A DNA stretch of 31,587 bases from Desulfuromonas sp964536375 (GTDB lineage Bacteria; Desulfobacterota; Desulfuromonadia; Desulfuromonadales; Desulfuromonadaceae). Positions 24,898 to 31,587 of the stretch are shown piece by piece. The stretch is taken from assembly GCA_964536375.1 (NCBI GenBank), contig CAZHXF010000033.1, positions 1-31,587 of the forward strand, read 5' to 3'. The notes below the pieces were generated by a model. The model worked only from the letters and a program-made list of their open reading frames with translations. It was not told the origin of the DNA and made no database searches. Each line of letters starts with the position of its first letter. Position 1 is the first letter of the stretch. A program made the translations under genes and the position numbers.

Positions 24898-25697
24898 AAC
24901 TGTCCCCTAAAGTTCGGCTCTTTAAACACATATTCAGTTAATATCTGTTGCCCTACAGGAGAGAGGACAAATAAAATAAACTTTTTCGCCAGAACAGGAT
25001 CGTAGGAATATTTAAGCAGTGCCAGCCGCAAAATATGCGGCGCGGCTACCACGTTCTCTACCTCCAGCACTTCCACAGCTTTATTGTCAGCGGACACCGC
25101 AGTAGCATACCAATTCAGCGCCAAGTCGACCTCACCTCCAGCCACCGCCTGGAAGATATCCTTTGAGTCACGTGCCAGCACATTAGCCTGCACCACAGCC
25201 TGTTTATAAATACCCAGGGCACTAAGAAGCCTTTGGGTTTCCAAGCCAATGGAGCCGCTCTGCGGCAAACCCAACACGGTGCGATAACTCGCCGCAACAA
25301 AGTTATTTAGATCACCACTTATATGTAACGGATTGCCCGGCGCAACCATCAGCACGGCACGGTTAATGCCAATAGCGTGCGCCTCGACCACCAATCCTTC
25401 ATTGCCACATTTTTCAACATAGCTTTCACTGCCTGGAAGATAGAGATCGCCCACCCGATTTACATGAATGCTATGCTGTAAAGCCCCGGAGCCGTCGCGG
25501 ATAATTTTGACAACACAACACTCCTGTTGTTCAAACAGATCGGCAATATGGCGCATAGCTGGAGCCATTGTGGTACCGCAATACAGCAAGAGTTCTTTGG
25601 GGGATACAGGGAGACGCAAAGCTGATTGCTCGGAATCGCAACCAACCAAAGGGGAAAGGAATAGCAAAAATAATATTATTATCGGCACCTGCCGCAT
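24894..25697 (-). CDS. Solute-binding lipoprotein (ModA/PstS-like, PBP2 fold)
   Basis: A 267-residue periplasmic type II binding protein anchored by lipid. The signal peptide ends in a lipobox, LVGC (Cys20). The mature start LLLYCGTTMAPAMRHIADLF fits the ModA/AcvB-like pattern of a first strand followed by an S/T-x-M-x-P anion-binding turn, and the RDGSGALQHSI segment is a typical second ligand site. No permease or ATPase genes are adjacent. The stop codon overlaps the start of the GGDEF-EAL gene (ATGA), so the protein is more likely a ligand-presenting partner of that sensor than a transporter component. The frame starts at GTG 25712, but AGGA lies 7 nt before the ATG at 25697, which also gives a normal signal peptide. 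The ligand is not predictable; an oxyanion such as molybdate, tungstate or phosphate is a guess. Confidence 0.87.
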   Translation of the reverse strand: MRQVPIIILFLLFLSPLVGCDSEQSALRLPVSPKELLLYCGTTMAPAMRHIADLFEQQECCVVKIIRDGSGALQHSIHVNRVGDLYLPGSESYVEKCGNEGLVVEAHAIGINRAVLMVAPGNPLHISGDLNNFVAASYRTVLGLPQSGSIGLETQRLLSALGIYKQAVVQANVLARDSKDIFQAVAGGEVDLALNWYATAVSADNKAVEVLEVENVVAAPHILRLALLKYSYDPVLAKKFILFVLSPVGQQILTEYVFKEPNFRGQL

Positions 25698-25749
25698 GGG
25701 GGAATCCTGCACAAAACAAATAAGGCGAAAAATTCTTCTTCAAAACAGC

Positions 25750-25776
25750 ATTATAAAAGATAGCATATTTGTCCAA
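25750..25776 (-). promoter_or_regulatory. Putative promoter for the lipoprotein and GGDEF-EAL operon
   Basis: On the minus strand TTGGAC (25771-25776) and a perfect TATAAT (25750-25755) are separated by 15 bp, shorter than the best 17. The predicted start is about 45 bp before the lipoprotein ATG. Confidence 0.45.
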
Positions 25777-25835
25777 GATTAATACCGTTAATGGCAAGTT
25801 ACTGATATTAATTATATACAATAGACACAATCTAA

Positions 25836-25950
25836 CCTGACTAGTATCAATCTTCTGCACTTGCCTTGTACCTTGTATCCACCATGCCCGCGAATGCGGG
25901 TATCTAGAGATGCTCCACGGCTGTATGAGCTCCAGCCTGCGCGCAAGAGC
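25836..25950. repeat. Dispersed palindromic element, copy 4 (reverse orientation, diverged)
   Basis: Reads on the minus strand like the element at 19867-20017. Visible are the terminal repeat CCTGACTAGTATCAATCTTC (25836-25855), the REP-like hairpin CCCGC (25887-25891) with GCGGG (25896-25900), extended by three more pairs, and a degraded first hairpin around CTCCAGCCTGCGCGCAAGAG (25930-25949). It ends directly before the ftsK stop codon (25954-25956 on the plus strand). More diverged than copies 1-3. Confidence 0.7.
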
Positions 25951-25953
25951 CCA

Positions 25954-28278
25954 TCAGTCGGAACTATTGTTATCAATCAGCACTTCCCGCCCCTTACTGC
26001 TGCCGTCGGATGGGCCGACAATACCCTCCTGCTCCATCTTCTCAACAATGCGCGCTGCTCGGTTGTAACCGATACGCAAACGGCGTTGTACCATGGAAAT
26101 TGATGCCTGCTGAGCCTGTGCCACCAACTTTACTGCCTCATCATAGCGATCATCATATTCCAGGTCATCATCACCACTGCCACCAGCGCCCGGCGGCGGA
26201 ATTAAAATAGAATTATCATAATCCGGACGCCCCTGCTTGGTGAGAAAATCGACCACTTTCTGCACCTCCAGCTCCGAAACAAAGGCACCGTGCACACGTT
26301 GTAAACAGCTGGTACCCGGCGGCAGGAACAGCATATCCCCCATACCCAGCAAACTTTCAGCACCCATGGTATCCAGAATAGTTCGCGAATCGATGCGGGA
26401 AAACACTTTGAACGAGATACGCGTCGGGAGATTAGCCTTGATAAGGCCGGTGATAACATCAACACTGGGACGCTGGGTGGCCAAAATAAGGTGAATACCA
26501 GACGCACGCGCCATCTGCGCCAAACGGGCAATATGCTCTTCTACCTCGCGCCCGGCTACCAGCATCAGATCAGCCAGCTCGTCGACGATAACCACAATAT
26601 AAGGCAGATGCCCATGATCCAGCTCGGCTTTATCCGCTGGCGGCACAGCCCATGGCGCCACGGGTTCGTCGTCCAACTCATGCTGATCGTCGCTGTTTAA
26701 GCTAGCGGCTTCCACCGCGGCAAGCCGCGCCAAGCGCTCTTTGTCTTTCTCCTCTTTGGCCAGTTTCTTGTTGTAACCATCAATATTGCGCACCCCTTTA
26801 TCAGCCATTAGCTGATAACGGCGCTCCATTTCGCGTACTGCCCAAGCCAGAGCTAAAGAGGCTTTTTTCGGATCGGTTACCACCGGCAACAGCAGATGCG
26901 GGATACCCTCATAAATCGACAATTCAAGCATTTTCGGATCAACCATAATGATGCGCACATCTTCCGGGTTGGCCCGATACAGTAAAGACAGAATCATGGT
27001 ATTGATCGACACCGACTTACCACTACCGGTAGAACCAGCAACGAGCAGGTGCGGCATTTTAGCCAAATCGCTAACATGGGTTTGCCCGAAAATATCTTGA
27101 CCCAACGCCAGCGGCAGCCGTCCACCGCTTTTGCGAAACTGATCTGATTCGAGAATATCTTTCAGGTAAACGGTCTGACGATTATGGTTAGGGATTTCGA
27201 TGCCCACCACGCCGCGCCCCGGAATTGGGGCTACAATACGAATTGAGGTAGCCCTCAGCGCCATGGACAGATCATCGGATAAACCGGATATTTTATTGAC
27301 TTTGATTCCCGGTGCCGGGGCAAACTCAAACATGGTAACAACCGGACCCGGCTTCACCTCAACCACTTCGCCGTCAACATTGAAGTCTTTGAGCTTAGAT
27401 TCCAGAATTCTGGCCATCGCCATCAGTGAATCACGATCAGGTGGCTGCGGTGTCTCACCTTCATAATCGAGCAGCGACAGTGGTGGCAGTTGGTAACTAC
27501 CGCTGATGTCGAGAAAATCAAAAGCTTCCTGCTCTACAGGGACGGTGGTGCTCTTCTTCGCCACTTTGATTTTAGACTTGTTCATAGCGCTAGGTTTCTC
27601 AGCTTTGCGAGAGACCTGCGGCGGTACAATTACCGGTCCCGCAGCTTTTTTCTCGCCGGTCTGAATCTTTTTTTGCTCACGCCGTTCGCGACGGCGCTCC
27701 ATCCGGCTGGCGAAACGGTCACTGACCCCCTCGAGAAACAACATTAAGGAGAAGCGCGTCAACAACATAGCGGAAACCAGAAAAAACACCGTCAGCACTA
27801 GTGCAGCACCGCCAATATTCAACCCGGATACCAACGTTGAACGCAGCAATTGACCGATGGCACCACCCGCTTGCGCCACACTCTGACCCAACACGTGAAT
27901 CTGGGTGAATTTTAAGGAAATCAACCCCGCCAAAGCCGCTAGAAACACCAGAAAAGCCGCTACTTTGTACCAGCGCAGATGAATATCGCGAAAACGCAGC
28001 AGACGCCACGTCAGCATAAAACAGGCCGGGGGCATTAGCAGGGCACAAACACCAAAGACCTGATACATCAAGTCAGCCAGATGCGCCCCAAAAAGACCAC
28101 CGTAATTACGCACCGCAGATGGGTGTAAATTATTATTGAAAGAGGGGTCAGCATTATTGAAGGAGATTAAAGCCAACAACAGATAGACACCAAAACCCAG
28201 CCATAACAGCGCCGAAATCTCTTTTTTAAGGTGTTTGAGCCGCTTGCTACCGCTATCTTGTTCCATACCACCGTCCAT
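25954..28278 (-). CDS. ftsK: DNA translocase FtsK
   Basis: Septal DNA pump that clears chromosome ends into daughter cells and activates XerCD. The 774-residue protein has four N-terminal membrane helices (about 23-41, 68-90, 106-122, 157-177), a basic linker (about 190-250), the beta/alpha motor with Walker A AGSTGSGKS (414-422), and Walker B IVVIVDELADLM, and a C-terminal gamma winged helix (about 710-774, ARIVEKMEQEGIVG) that reads KOPS-type sequences. Short linker form, as in many Desulfobacterota and Firmicutes SpoIIIE. The start at 28278 has little Shine-Dalgarno support; ATG at 28264-28266 (residue 5) is an alternative. It follows rnj in the same direction across a 359-bp structured gap; no lolA, the common downstream partner in Geobacter-type genomes, is seen. 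Confidence 0.96.
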   Translation of the reverse strand: MDGGMEQDSGSKRLKHLKKEISALLWLGFGVYLLLALISFNNADPSFNNNLHPSAVRNYGGLFGAHLADLMYQVFGVCALLMPPACFMLTWRLLRFRDIHLRWYKVAAFLVFLAALAGLISLKFTQIHVLGQSVAQAGGAIGQLLRSTLVSGLNIGGAALVLTVFFLVSAMLLTRFSLMLFLEGVSDRFASRMERRRERREQKKIQTGEKKAAGPVIVPPQVSRKAEKPSAMNKSKIKVAKKSTTVPVEQEAFDFLDISGSYQLPPLSLLDYEGETPQPPDRDSLMAMARILESKLKDFNVDGEVVEVKPGPVVTMFEFAPAPGIKVNKISGLSDDLSMALRATSIRIVAPIPGRGVVGIEIPNHNRQTVYLKDILESDQFRKSGGRLPLALGQDIFGQTHVSDLAKMPHLLVAGSTGSGKSVSINTMILSLLYRANPEDVRIIMVDPKMLELSIYEGIPHLLLPVVTDPKKASLALAWAVREMERRYQLMADKGVRNIDGYNKKLAKEEKDKERLARLAAVEAASLNSDDQHELDDEPVAPWAVPPADKAELDHGHLPYIVVIVDELADLMLVAGREVEEHIARLAQMARASGIHLILATQRPSVDVITGLIKANLPTRISFKVFSRIDSRTILDTMGAESLLGMGDMLFLPPGTSCLQRVHGAFVSELEVQKVVDFLTKQGRPDYDNSILIPPPGAGGSGDDDLEYDDRYDEAVKLVAQAQQASISMVQRRLRIGYNRAARIVEKMEQEGIVGPSDGSSKGREVLIDNNSSD

Positions 28279-28313
28279 TCTATATTCAGATTATTACTGA
28301 TTTCGCAACATTA

Positions 28314-28578
28314 CTTGTTAGTACAAGGGGGTTGTACCCAGTCTAAACGGGGACTGTACCTACTTCACACAAGGTCGCGGGTTTGCGACCCCGCTCGCCG
28401 CCTTACTCTTTTGTCATGCTACAAAAGAGTAAGCAGAAAAAAGCCCCCCCGAACTCCTTGCCCGCCATAGCCTGCGGCAATAGCTGGTTCCCTACATTCC
28501 ACAGCTGTTTTGAGGAGTGGCAAAAACTCGGGCTAAAGCCCTCAAACATTTGCCCCTCTAATCCTCAAACCAGCTATT
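28314..28578. other. Highly structured intergenic element between rnj and ftsK
   Basis: No convincing gene lies in 28279-28637. Instead inverted repeats follow one another: GTACAA/TTGTAC (28321-28326, 28332-28337), CAGTC/GACTG (28339-28343, 28352-28356), GGTCGC/GCGACC (28373-28378, 28385-28390), a perfect 13-bp stem CTTACTCTTTTGT (28402-28414) with 28421-28433 around 6 nt, and then a nested structure. Its outer stem is AATAGCTGGTT (28479-28489) with AACCAGCTATT (28568-28578); inside are TTTGAGGA (28509-28516) with 28562-28569, GGCAAA (28519-28524) with 28549-28554, and GGGCT/AGCCC (28530-28541). The 13-bp hairpin could act as a terminator or processing site. I have an impression that this type of sequence recurs in other bacterial genomes but cannot verify it. 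Confidence 0.6.
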
Positions 28579-28637
28579 CCATTCCGGCTGCGTCACACGG
28601 GAAAAGGTGGTTCCAAAACAAAATCAAAACGCAACTA

Positions 28638-30326
28638 TCACAGCTGTATAATTATCGGCAACACCAATGGTCGCCTCTGCAACCGGCGTTTAAAAAAGCG
28701 CCTCAAAGTCTGGCGAATTTCGATACGCAGCGCATCCCAATCGGTGCGCGCCGACAACTGATGTTCAGCCAGCATCAATTCGACCTGGTGTGCCGCTTCA
28801 GCCAGCAGCTCCTCGCCACCCACCTCTGGCACACAGCCACGACTAACCAACTCCGGTCCGTGAATAACGCTACCACGACTGCGGCTCACGGCAAGCACGG
28901 CAAGCACTGTGCCATGGCGGGCCAGACGATGACGGTCACGCAACTCCACCTCACCCACATCACCAACACCCTTGCCATCTACCAGAATACGCCCCACCTC
29001 AACCGGTTCAAGCAACTTTTTGCCATGGCGCGACAACAGCAGCGGCTGACCATTTTCTATGATCATGCTATTGTCGGCAGCAACGCCACACTCACAAGCC
29101 AATTGAGCATGTTGCGCCAGATGGCGGTATTCACCGTGGATGGGGACAAAATATTGAGGTTTAACCACTGCCAACAGCTGTTTCAGCTCTTCGCGACTGG
29201 CATGACCAGACACATGCACACCACAACTGCGCTGATAATGCACCACCGCACCCCGGCGATATAGCTGATTGATTACCGCAGTGATCGCTTTTTCATTACC
29301 GGGGATAAAACGTGATGACAAAATCACGCAATCCTCAGTTTCAATAGCCAACTGCGGATGCTCACCGGCAGCGATACGCGTTAACGCACTACGCGGCTCG
29401 CCCTGACTACCGGTGGTAATAACCGCAACTTTATGGCGCGGATAATCACCCAGCTGTTTGATATCGATAAGATCGGATTCGGCAACACTCAGCTGATCCA
29501 GCAATCGCGCCACCAACACGTTGCTCACGATACTGCGCCCCAGCAGCAAAATCTTGCGACCACAGCTATGCGCGGCATTGATAGCCTGCTGAATACGGTG
29601 AATATTAGAGGAGAAGGCAGCGACAAACACCATCCCGGTGCTGGCTGTCATCAGCTGCACAAAGTGCGGGCCAACCTCGCGCTCCGAGCCAGTGTAACCA
29701 GCACTTTCCACATTAGTGGAATCGGCCAGCAACACCAGCACTCCCTCGTCACCATATTGCGCCAAACGGGCTAAATCGGTACGTTCCCCATCAAGGGGAG
29801 TGGGATCAAGCTTGAAATCACCGCTGTGCACCAGCAACCCGGCACCACAGCGAATGGCCAAACCAACACCATCCGGCACCGAATGAGATACGCGAAAAGG
29901 TTCGATGGTAAATGGCCCCACGCTAAAGGGGTGGCGTGGCTCAAGCTGCTCCATTCTATTATTCAGGTTAAGGTCGAACTCTTCCAGTTTATGCTTGAGC
30001 ATTCCCAAGGTAAAACGGCTGGCAAATATAGGCGGCGAGCCTAACTGACGATAGAGAAACGGCAACGCCCCGATATGATCTTCATGCGCATGGGTAAGCA
30101 CCAGAGCACAGATATCGTCAACGCGCTCTTCAAAATAGGCGATATCTGGTAACACCAGATCAATGCCCAGCATATGCGCCTCAGGAAACATCAGCCCGCA
30201 ATCTATAAGCAGAATCTGCCCGGCGTTTTCCAGCGCCAGCATATTCATGCCGATTTCGCCGCAGCCGCCCAGAGGGAGAATTTTTAACAATTCCGGATTA
30301 TCATCATTTGGTTTTTGGGGGTACAT
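28638..30326 (-). CDS. rnj: Ribonuclease J
   Basis: Metallo-beta-lactamase/beta-CASP nuclease that degrades and matures RNA with 5' exo- and endonucleolytic activity, in the cytoplasm. The 562 residues show LGGCGEIGMNM near the start, THAHEDHIGA with the HxHxDH zinc site (His79-His84), the later metal-binding LLVHSGDFKLD, LADSTNVESAGYTGSE, and the beta-CASP motifs TTGSQGEP and HVSGHASREEL, followed by PIHGEYRH and a C-terminal domain. Length is family-typical. RNase J is usual in Desulfobacterota and Firmicutes and absent from most Gammaproteobacteria, which helps place the organism. A sigma70-like promoter lies upstream. ftsK follows after a structured 359-bp spacer, so whether the two are co-transcribed is open. 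Confidence 0.96.
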   Translation of the reverse strand: MYPQKPNDDNPELLKILPLGGCGEIGMNMLALENAGQILLIDCGLMFPEAHMLGIDLVLPDIAYFEERVDDICALVLTHAHEDHIGALPFLYRQLGSPPIFASRFTLGMLKHKLEEFDLNLNNRMEQLEPRHPFSVGPFTIEPFRVSHSVPDGVGLAIRCGAGLLVHSGDFKLDPTPLDGERTDLARLAQYGDEGVLVLLADSTNVESAGYTGSEREVGPHFVQLMTASTGMVFVAAFSSNIHRIQQAINAAHSCGRKILLLGRSIVSNVLVARLLDQLSVAESDLIDIKQLGDYPRHKVAVITTGSQGEPRSALTRIAAGEHPQLAIETEDCVILSSRFIPGNEKAITAVINQLYRRGAVVHYQRSCGVHVSGHASREELKQLLAVVKPQYFVPIHGEYRHLAQHAQLACECGVAADNSMIIENGQPLLLSRHGKKLLEPVEVGRILVDGKGVGDVGEVELRDRHRLARHGTVLAVLAVSRSRGSVIHGPELVSRGCVPEVGGEELLAEAAHQVELMLAEHQLSARTDWDALRIEIRQTLRRFFKRRLQRRPLVLPIIIQL

Positions 30327-30368
30327 GTATCACTCTTTTTTGTAAAAACTCTCACGCTACAAGACACA

Positions 30369-30397
30369 TATCTAGCTGAATATACATTGCAAATCAA
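30369..30397 (-). promoter_or_regulatory. Putative sigma70 promoter of rnj
   Basis: On the minus strand TTGATT (30392-30397) and TAGATA (30369-30374) are separated by exactly 17 bp. A start near 30362 would give a leader of about 36 nt before the rnj ATG. Confidence 0.45.
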
Positions 30398-30547
30398 TTA
30401 TGACCTGCGGGCTATACCATAGCTGGTCAGTGTAAGTTAGCTCCAGCACTGAGTCAAATATTATATGGACATGTGGCAGATGATTTGTTTAAATTCACCA
30501 TTAAGCAAACCATCCTTAACCCACCCGTTCTCCCATGGAGCTATACG

Positions 30548-31069
30548 ATGTCAGTTAATAAAGTTATTCTGGTTGGCAATTTAGGCAAAGACCCCGAGCT
30601 ACGTTACACTCCATCTGGAGCAGCTGTTGTTAATTTTTCTATTGCCACCACTGAAAACTACAAAGATCGCGACGGCAACCGCCAAGCTAACACCGAATGG
30701 CACAACATTGTTGCTTGGCGTCAACTGGCTGAAATATGTGGAAAATATCTACATAAAGGCAAACAGGTCTATATTGAGGGCAAGCTACAGACTCGGAAGT
30801 GGCAGGATCGCGACGGCAACGATAAATATACAACTGAGATAGTTGCCGATCAGATGCAGATGCTGGGACGCGCTGGAGACGATAACAACAGCAACCAAGG
30901 TGACAACCAGCAACAAAGTTATGCCAAGCCACAGCCGCAGCAGAACCAAGCGCAGCCGAGCCAAGCACAGCCTCAAGCTCAAGGTCAGCCGGGGGGACAA
31001 CAAGCAGCACGACCAGCGCCGGTCTATGAAGAACCAGCGTTTAATCCTGATGATGAAATCCCATTTTGA
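30548..31069 (+). CDS. ssb: Single-stranded DNA-binding protein Ssb
   Basis: Cytoplasmic tetrameric protein that coats single-stranded DNA in replication, repair and recombination. Of 173 residues, 1-110 are the OB fold, beginning SVNKVILVGNLGKDPELRYTP, with NTEWHNIVAWRQLAEICGKYL and GKQVYIEGKLQTRKW. A Gln/Pro-rich linker (about 115-160) follows, then the acidic tip FNPDDEIPF that recruits partner proteins. The frame is open upstream to 30473, but GGAG lies 8 nt before the ATG at 30548 and the OB fold starts there. Monocistronic: a strong terminator follows. Divergent from rnj. Confidence 0.96.
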   Translation: MSVNKVILVGNLGKDPELRYTPSGAAVVNFSIATTENYKDRDGNRQANTEWHNIVAWRQLAEICGKYLHKGKQVYIEGKLQTRKWQDRDGNDKYTTEIVADQMQMLGRAGDDNNSNQGDNQQQSYAKPQPQQNQAQPSQAQPQAQGQPGGQQAARPAPVYEEPAFNPDDEIPF

Positions 31070-31115
31070 GGATTACCTTTTATTTCCGTATATAAAAAAT
31101 AATAAAAATAGTCAT

Positions 31116-31147
31116 CTAAGCCCAGCATTGCTGGGCTTAGTTGTTTT
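31116..31147 (+). terminator. Rho-independent terminator of ssb
   Basis: CTAAGCCCAGC (31116-31126) pairs perfectly with GCTGGGCTTAG (31130-31140) around a 3-nt loop, followed by TTGTTTT. It lies 47 bp after the ssb stop codon. The A-rich stretch just before it may let it serve the opposite strand too, though no gene runs that way here. Confidence 0.92.
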
Positions 31148-31285
31148 GACAACGTATATTTTAGGTCTAAAGTATTGTTCAATATGTACTACTTCTAAAA
31201 GCATATTTAAAATGGTGTTTATATGTTGGAGTCACAACTGTCTACTTTCCTAAAACATTCGGTATAAACAAAGGTACAAATTTAT

Positions 31286-31587
31286 ATGACAATCAACTTC
31301 TCCCAAGCTGCTGCCTTTCTTTGGTCGGTAGCTGACCTTCTACGCGGCGATTTCAAACAAAGCCAGTATGGCCGTATTATTCTGCCCTTTACCCTATTGC
31401 GCCGCCTTGAGTGTGTATTGCAAAAGGACAAAGCCGCTGTGCTGACCAAGTACGCCGAAGTTTGTCAGATGAATCTTCCCGACGAGGCTTCCGAGAAGTT
31501 GGTGTTGCGGGCAACCGAGGCGCAGTTCTTCAATACCTCGCCAATGGATCTTGCCAAGCTCGGCGAGTCAGGCATCAAGGACAACCT
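31286..31587 (+). CDS. hsdM: Type I restriction-modification methyltransferase HsdM, N-terminus only
   Basis: Start of an adenine-N6 methyltransferase subunit that modifies DNA and works with HsdS (specificity) and HsdR (restriction). The 100 visible residues, MTINFSQAAAFLWSVADLLR onward, match the HsdM N-terminal helical domain: a LWSVADLLRG segment, then SQYGRIILPFTLLRRLECVL, the usual Y--(V/I)IL-F-LLRRL signature. The AdoMet-binding and NPPF catalytic motifs lie beyond the window. The Shine-Dalgarno (AAAGG) is weak and rather far from the ATG, so the start is probable, not certain. It follows the ssb terminator after 138 bp, so an independent hsd operon probably begins here, a likely accessory region. 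Confidence 0.88.
   Translation, partial: MTINFSQAAAFLWSVADLLRGDFKQSQYGRIILPFTLLRRLECVLQKDKAAVLTKYAEVCQMNLPDEASEKLVLRATEAQFFNTSPMDLAKLGESGIKDN

Noticed and set aside
25698..25712. GTG start for the solute-binding lipoprotein
   Set aside because: It would add five residues before the signal peptide, and the AGGA site lies between it and the better ATG at 25697.
25777..25786. GATTAATACC as a fifth element end
   Set aside because: Ten bases match the terminal repeat of the element at 19867, but the following bases diverge at once; too short to support another copy.
28479..28578. Integron attC site
   Set aside because: The nested stem resembles a folded attC, but the outer arms do not show the RYYYAAC/GTTRRRY core arrangement, and no integrase or cassette is nearby.
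28383..29264. 293-residue plus-strand frame overlapping rnj
   Set aside because: It is antisense to the RNase J gene and to the structured element; its sequence is compositionally odd (Gln-, His- and Thr-rich) and no conserved domain is seen.

Overview
The window looks like chromosomal DNA of a Desulfuromonadales-type bacterium (Desulfobacterota; Desulfuromonas/Pelobacter/Geobacter relatives). This is inferred, not proven. The grounds are an RNase J gene directly upstream of ftsK, a small three-heme c-type cytochrome, an MSHA-type pilus cluster, a XRE-cupin regulator paired with elbB, and a PAS-rich GGDEF-EAL protein. Almost all genes are housekeeping or signalling genes. No tRNA, rRNA, CRISPR array, prophage or transposase gene was seen.

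Layout. 55-2735 (minus): four inner-membrane/periplasmic MSHA pilus assembly genes, mshI, a pilN-like gene, mshJ and mshK, tightly packed or overlapping; mshI appears to start at a CTG codon. 2909-4936 (minus): Rep-like helicase. 5000-5125 (plus): possible leaderless small membrane ORF. 5174-6382 (minus): a YhcC-type radical SAM gene and an HNH nuclease gene separated by a 100-N assembly gap; they read as one frame only by accident. 6621-9413 (plus): trkA-trkH potassium uptake. 9652-12623 (minus): pgeF, rluD, a small conserved-looking protein and a HAD phosphatase. 12713-13039 (minus): cytochrome. 13318-15125 (plus): MaoC-like hydratase, XRE-cupin regulator, elbB. 15319-21254 (plus): glutamate synthase large subunit and an M24 peptidase. 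21217-25697 (minus): a lipoprotein solute-binding protein whose stop codon overlaps the start of a four-PAS GGDEF-EAL protein. 25954-30326 (minus): rnj then ftsK. 30548-31069 (plus): ssb with a clear terminator. 31286 to the end (plus): start of a type I restriction-modification hsdM gene.

Two kinds of non-coding structure stand out. A short palindromic element occurs four times (1-54, 9438-9540, 19867-20017, 25836-25950). Its best copy has 22-bp imperfect terminal inverted repeats around two REP-like hairpins, so it looks like a MITE or BIME. A second, unrelated element at about 28314-28578, between rnj and ftsK, holds at least six inverted repeats, including a perfect 13-bp hairpin and a nested about 100-nt multi-stem structure.

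Functional links: the MSHA genes and the c-di-GMP enzyme are both associated with surface attachment in other bacteria; trkAH, gltB and rnj/ftsK/ssb are core physiology. The most interesting gene-level arrangement is the solute-binding lipoprotein coupled to the membrane c-di-GMP enzyme, which suggests a two-protein ligand-sensing module.
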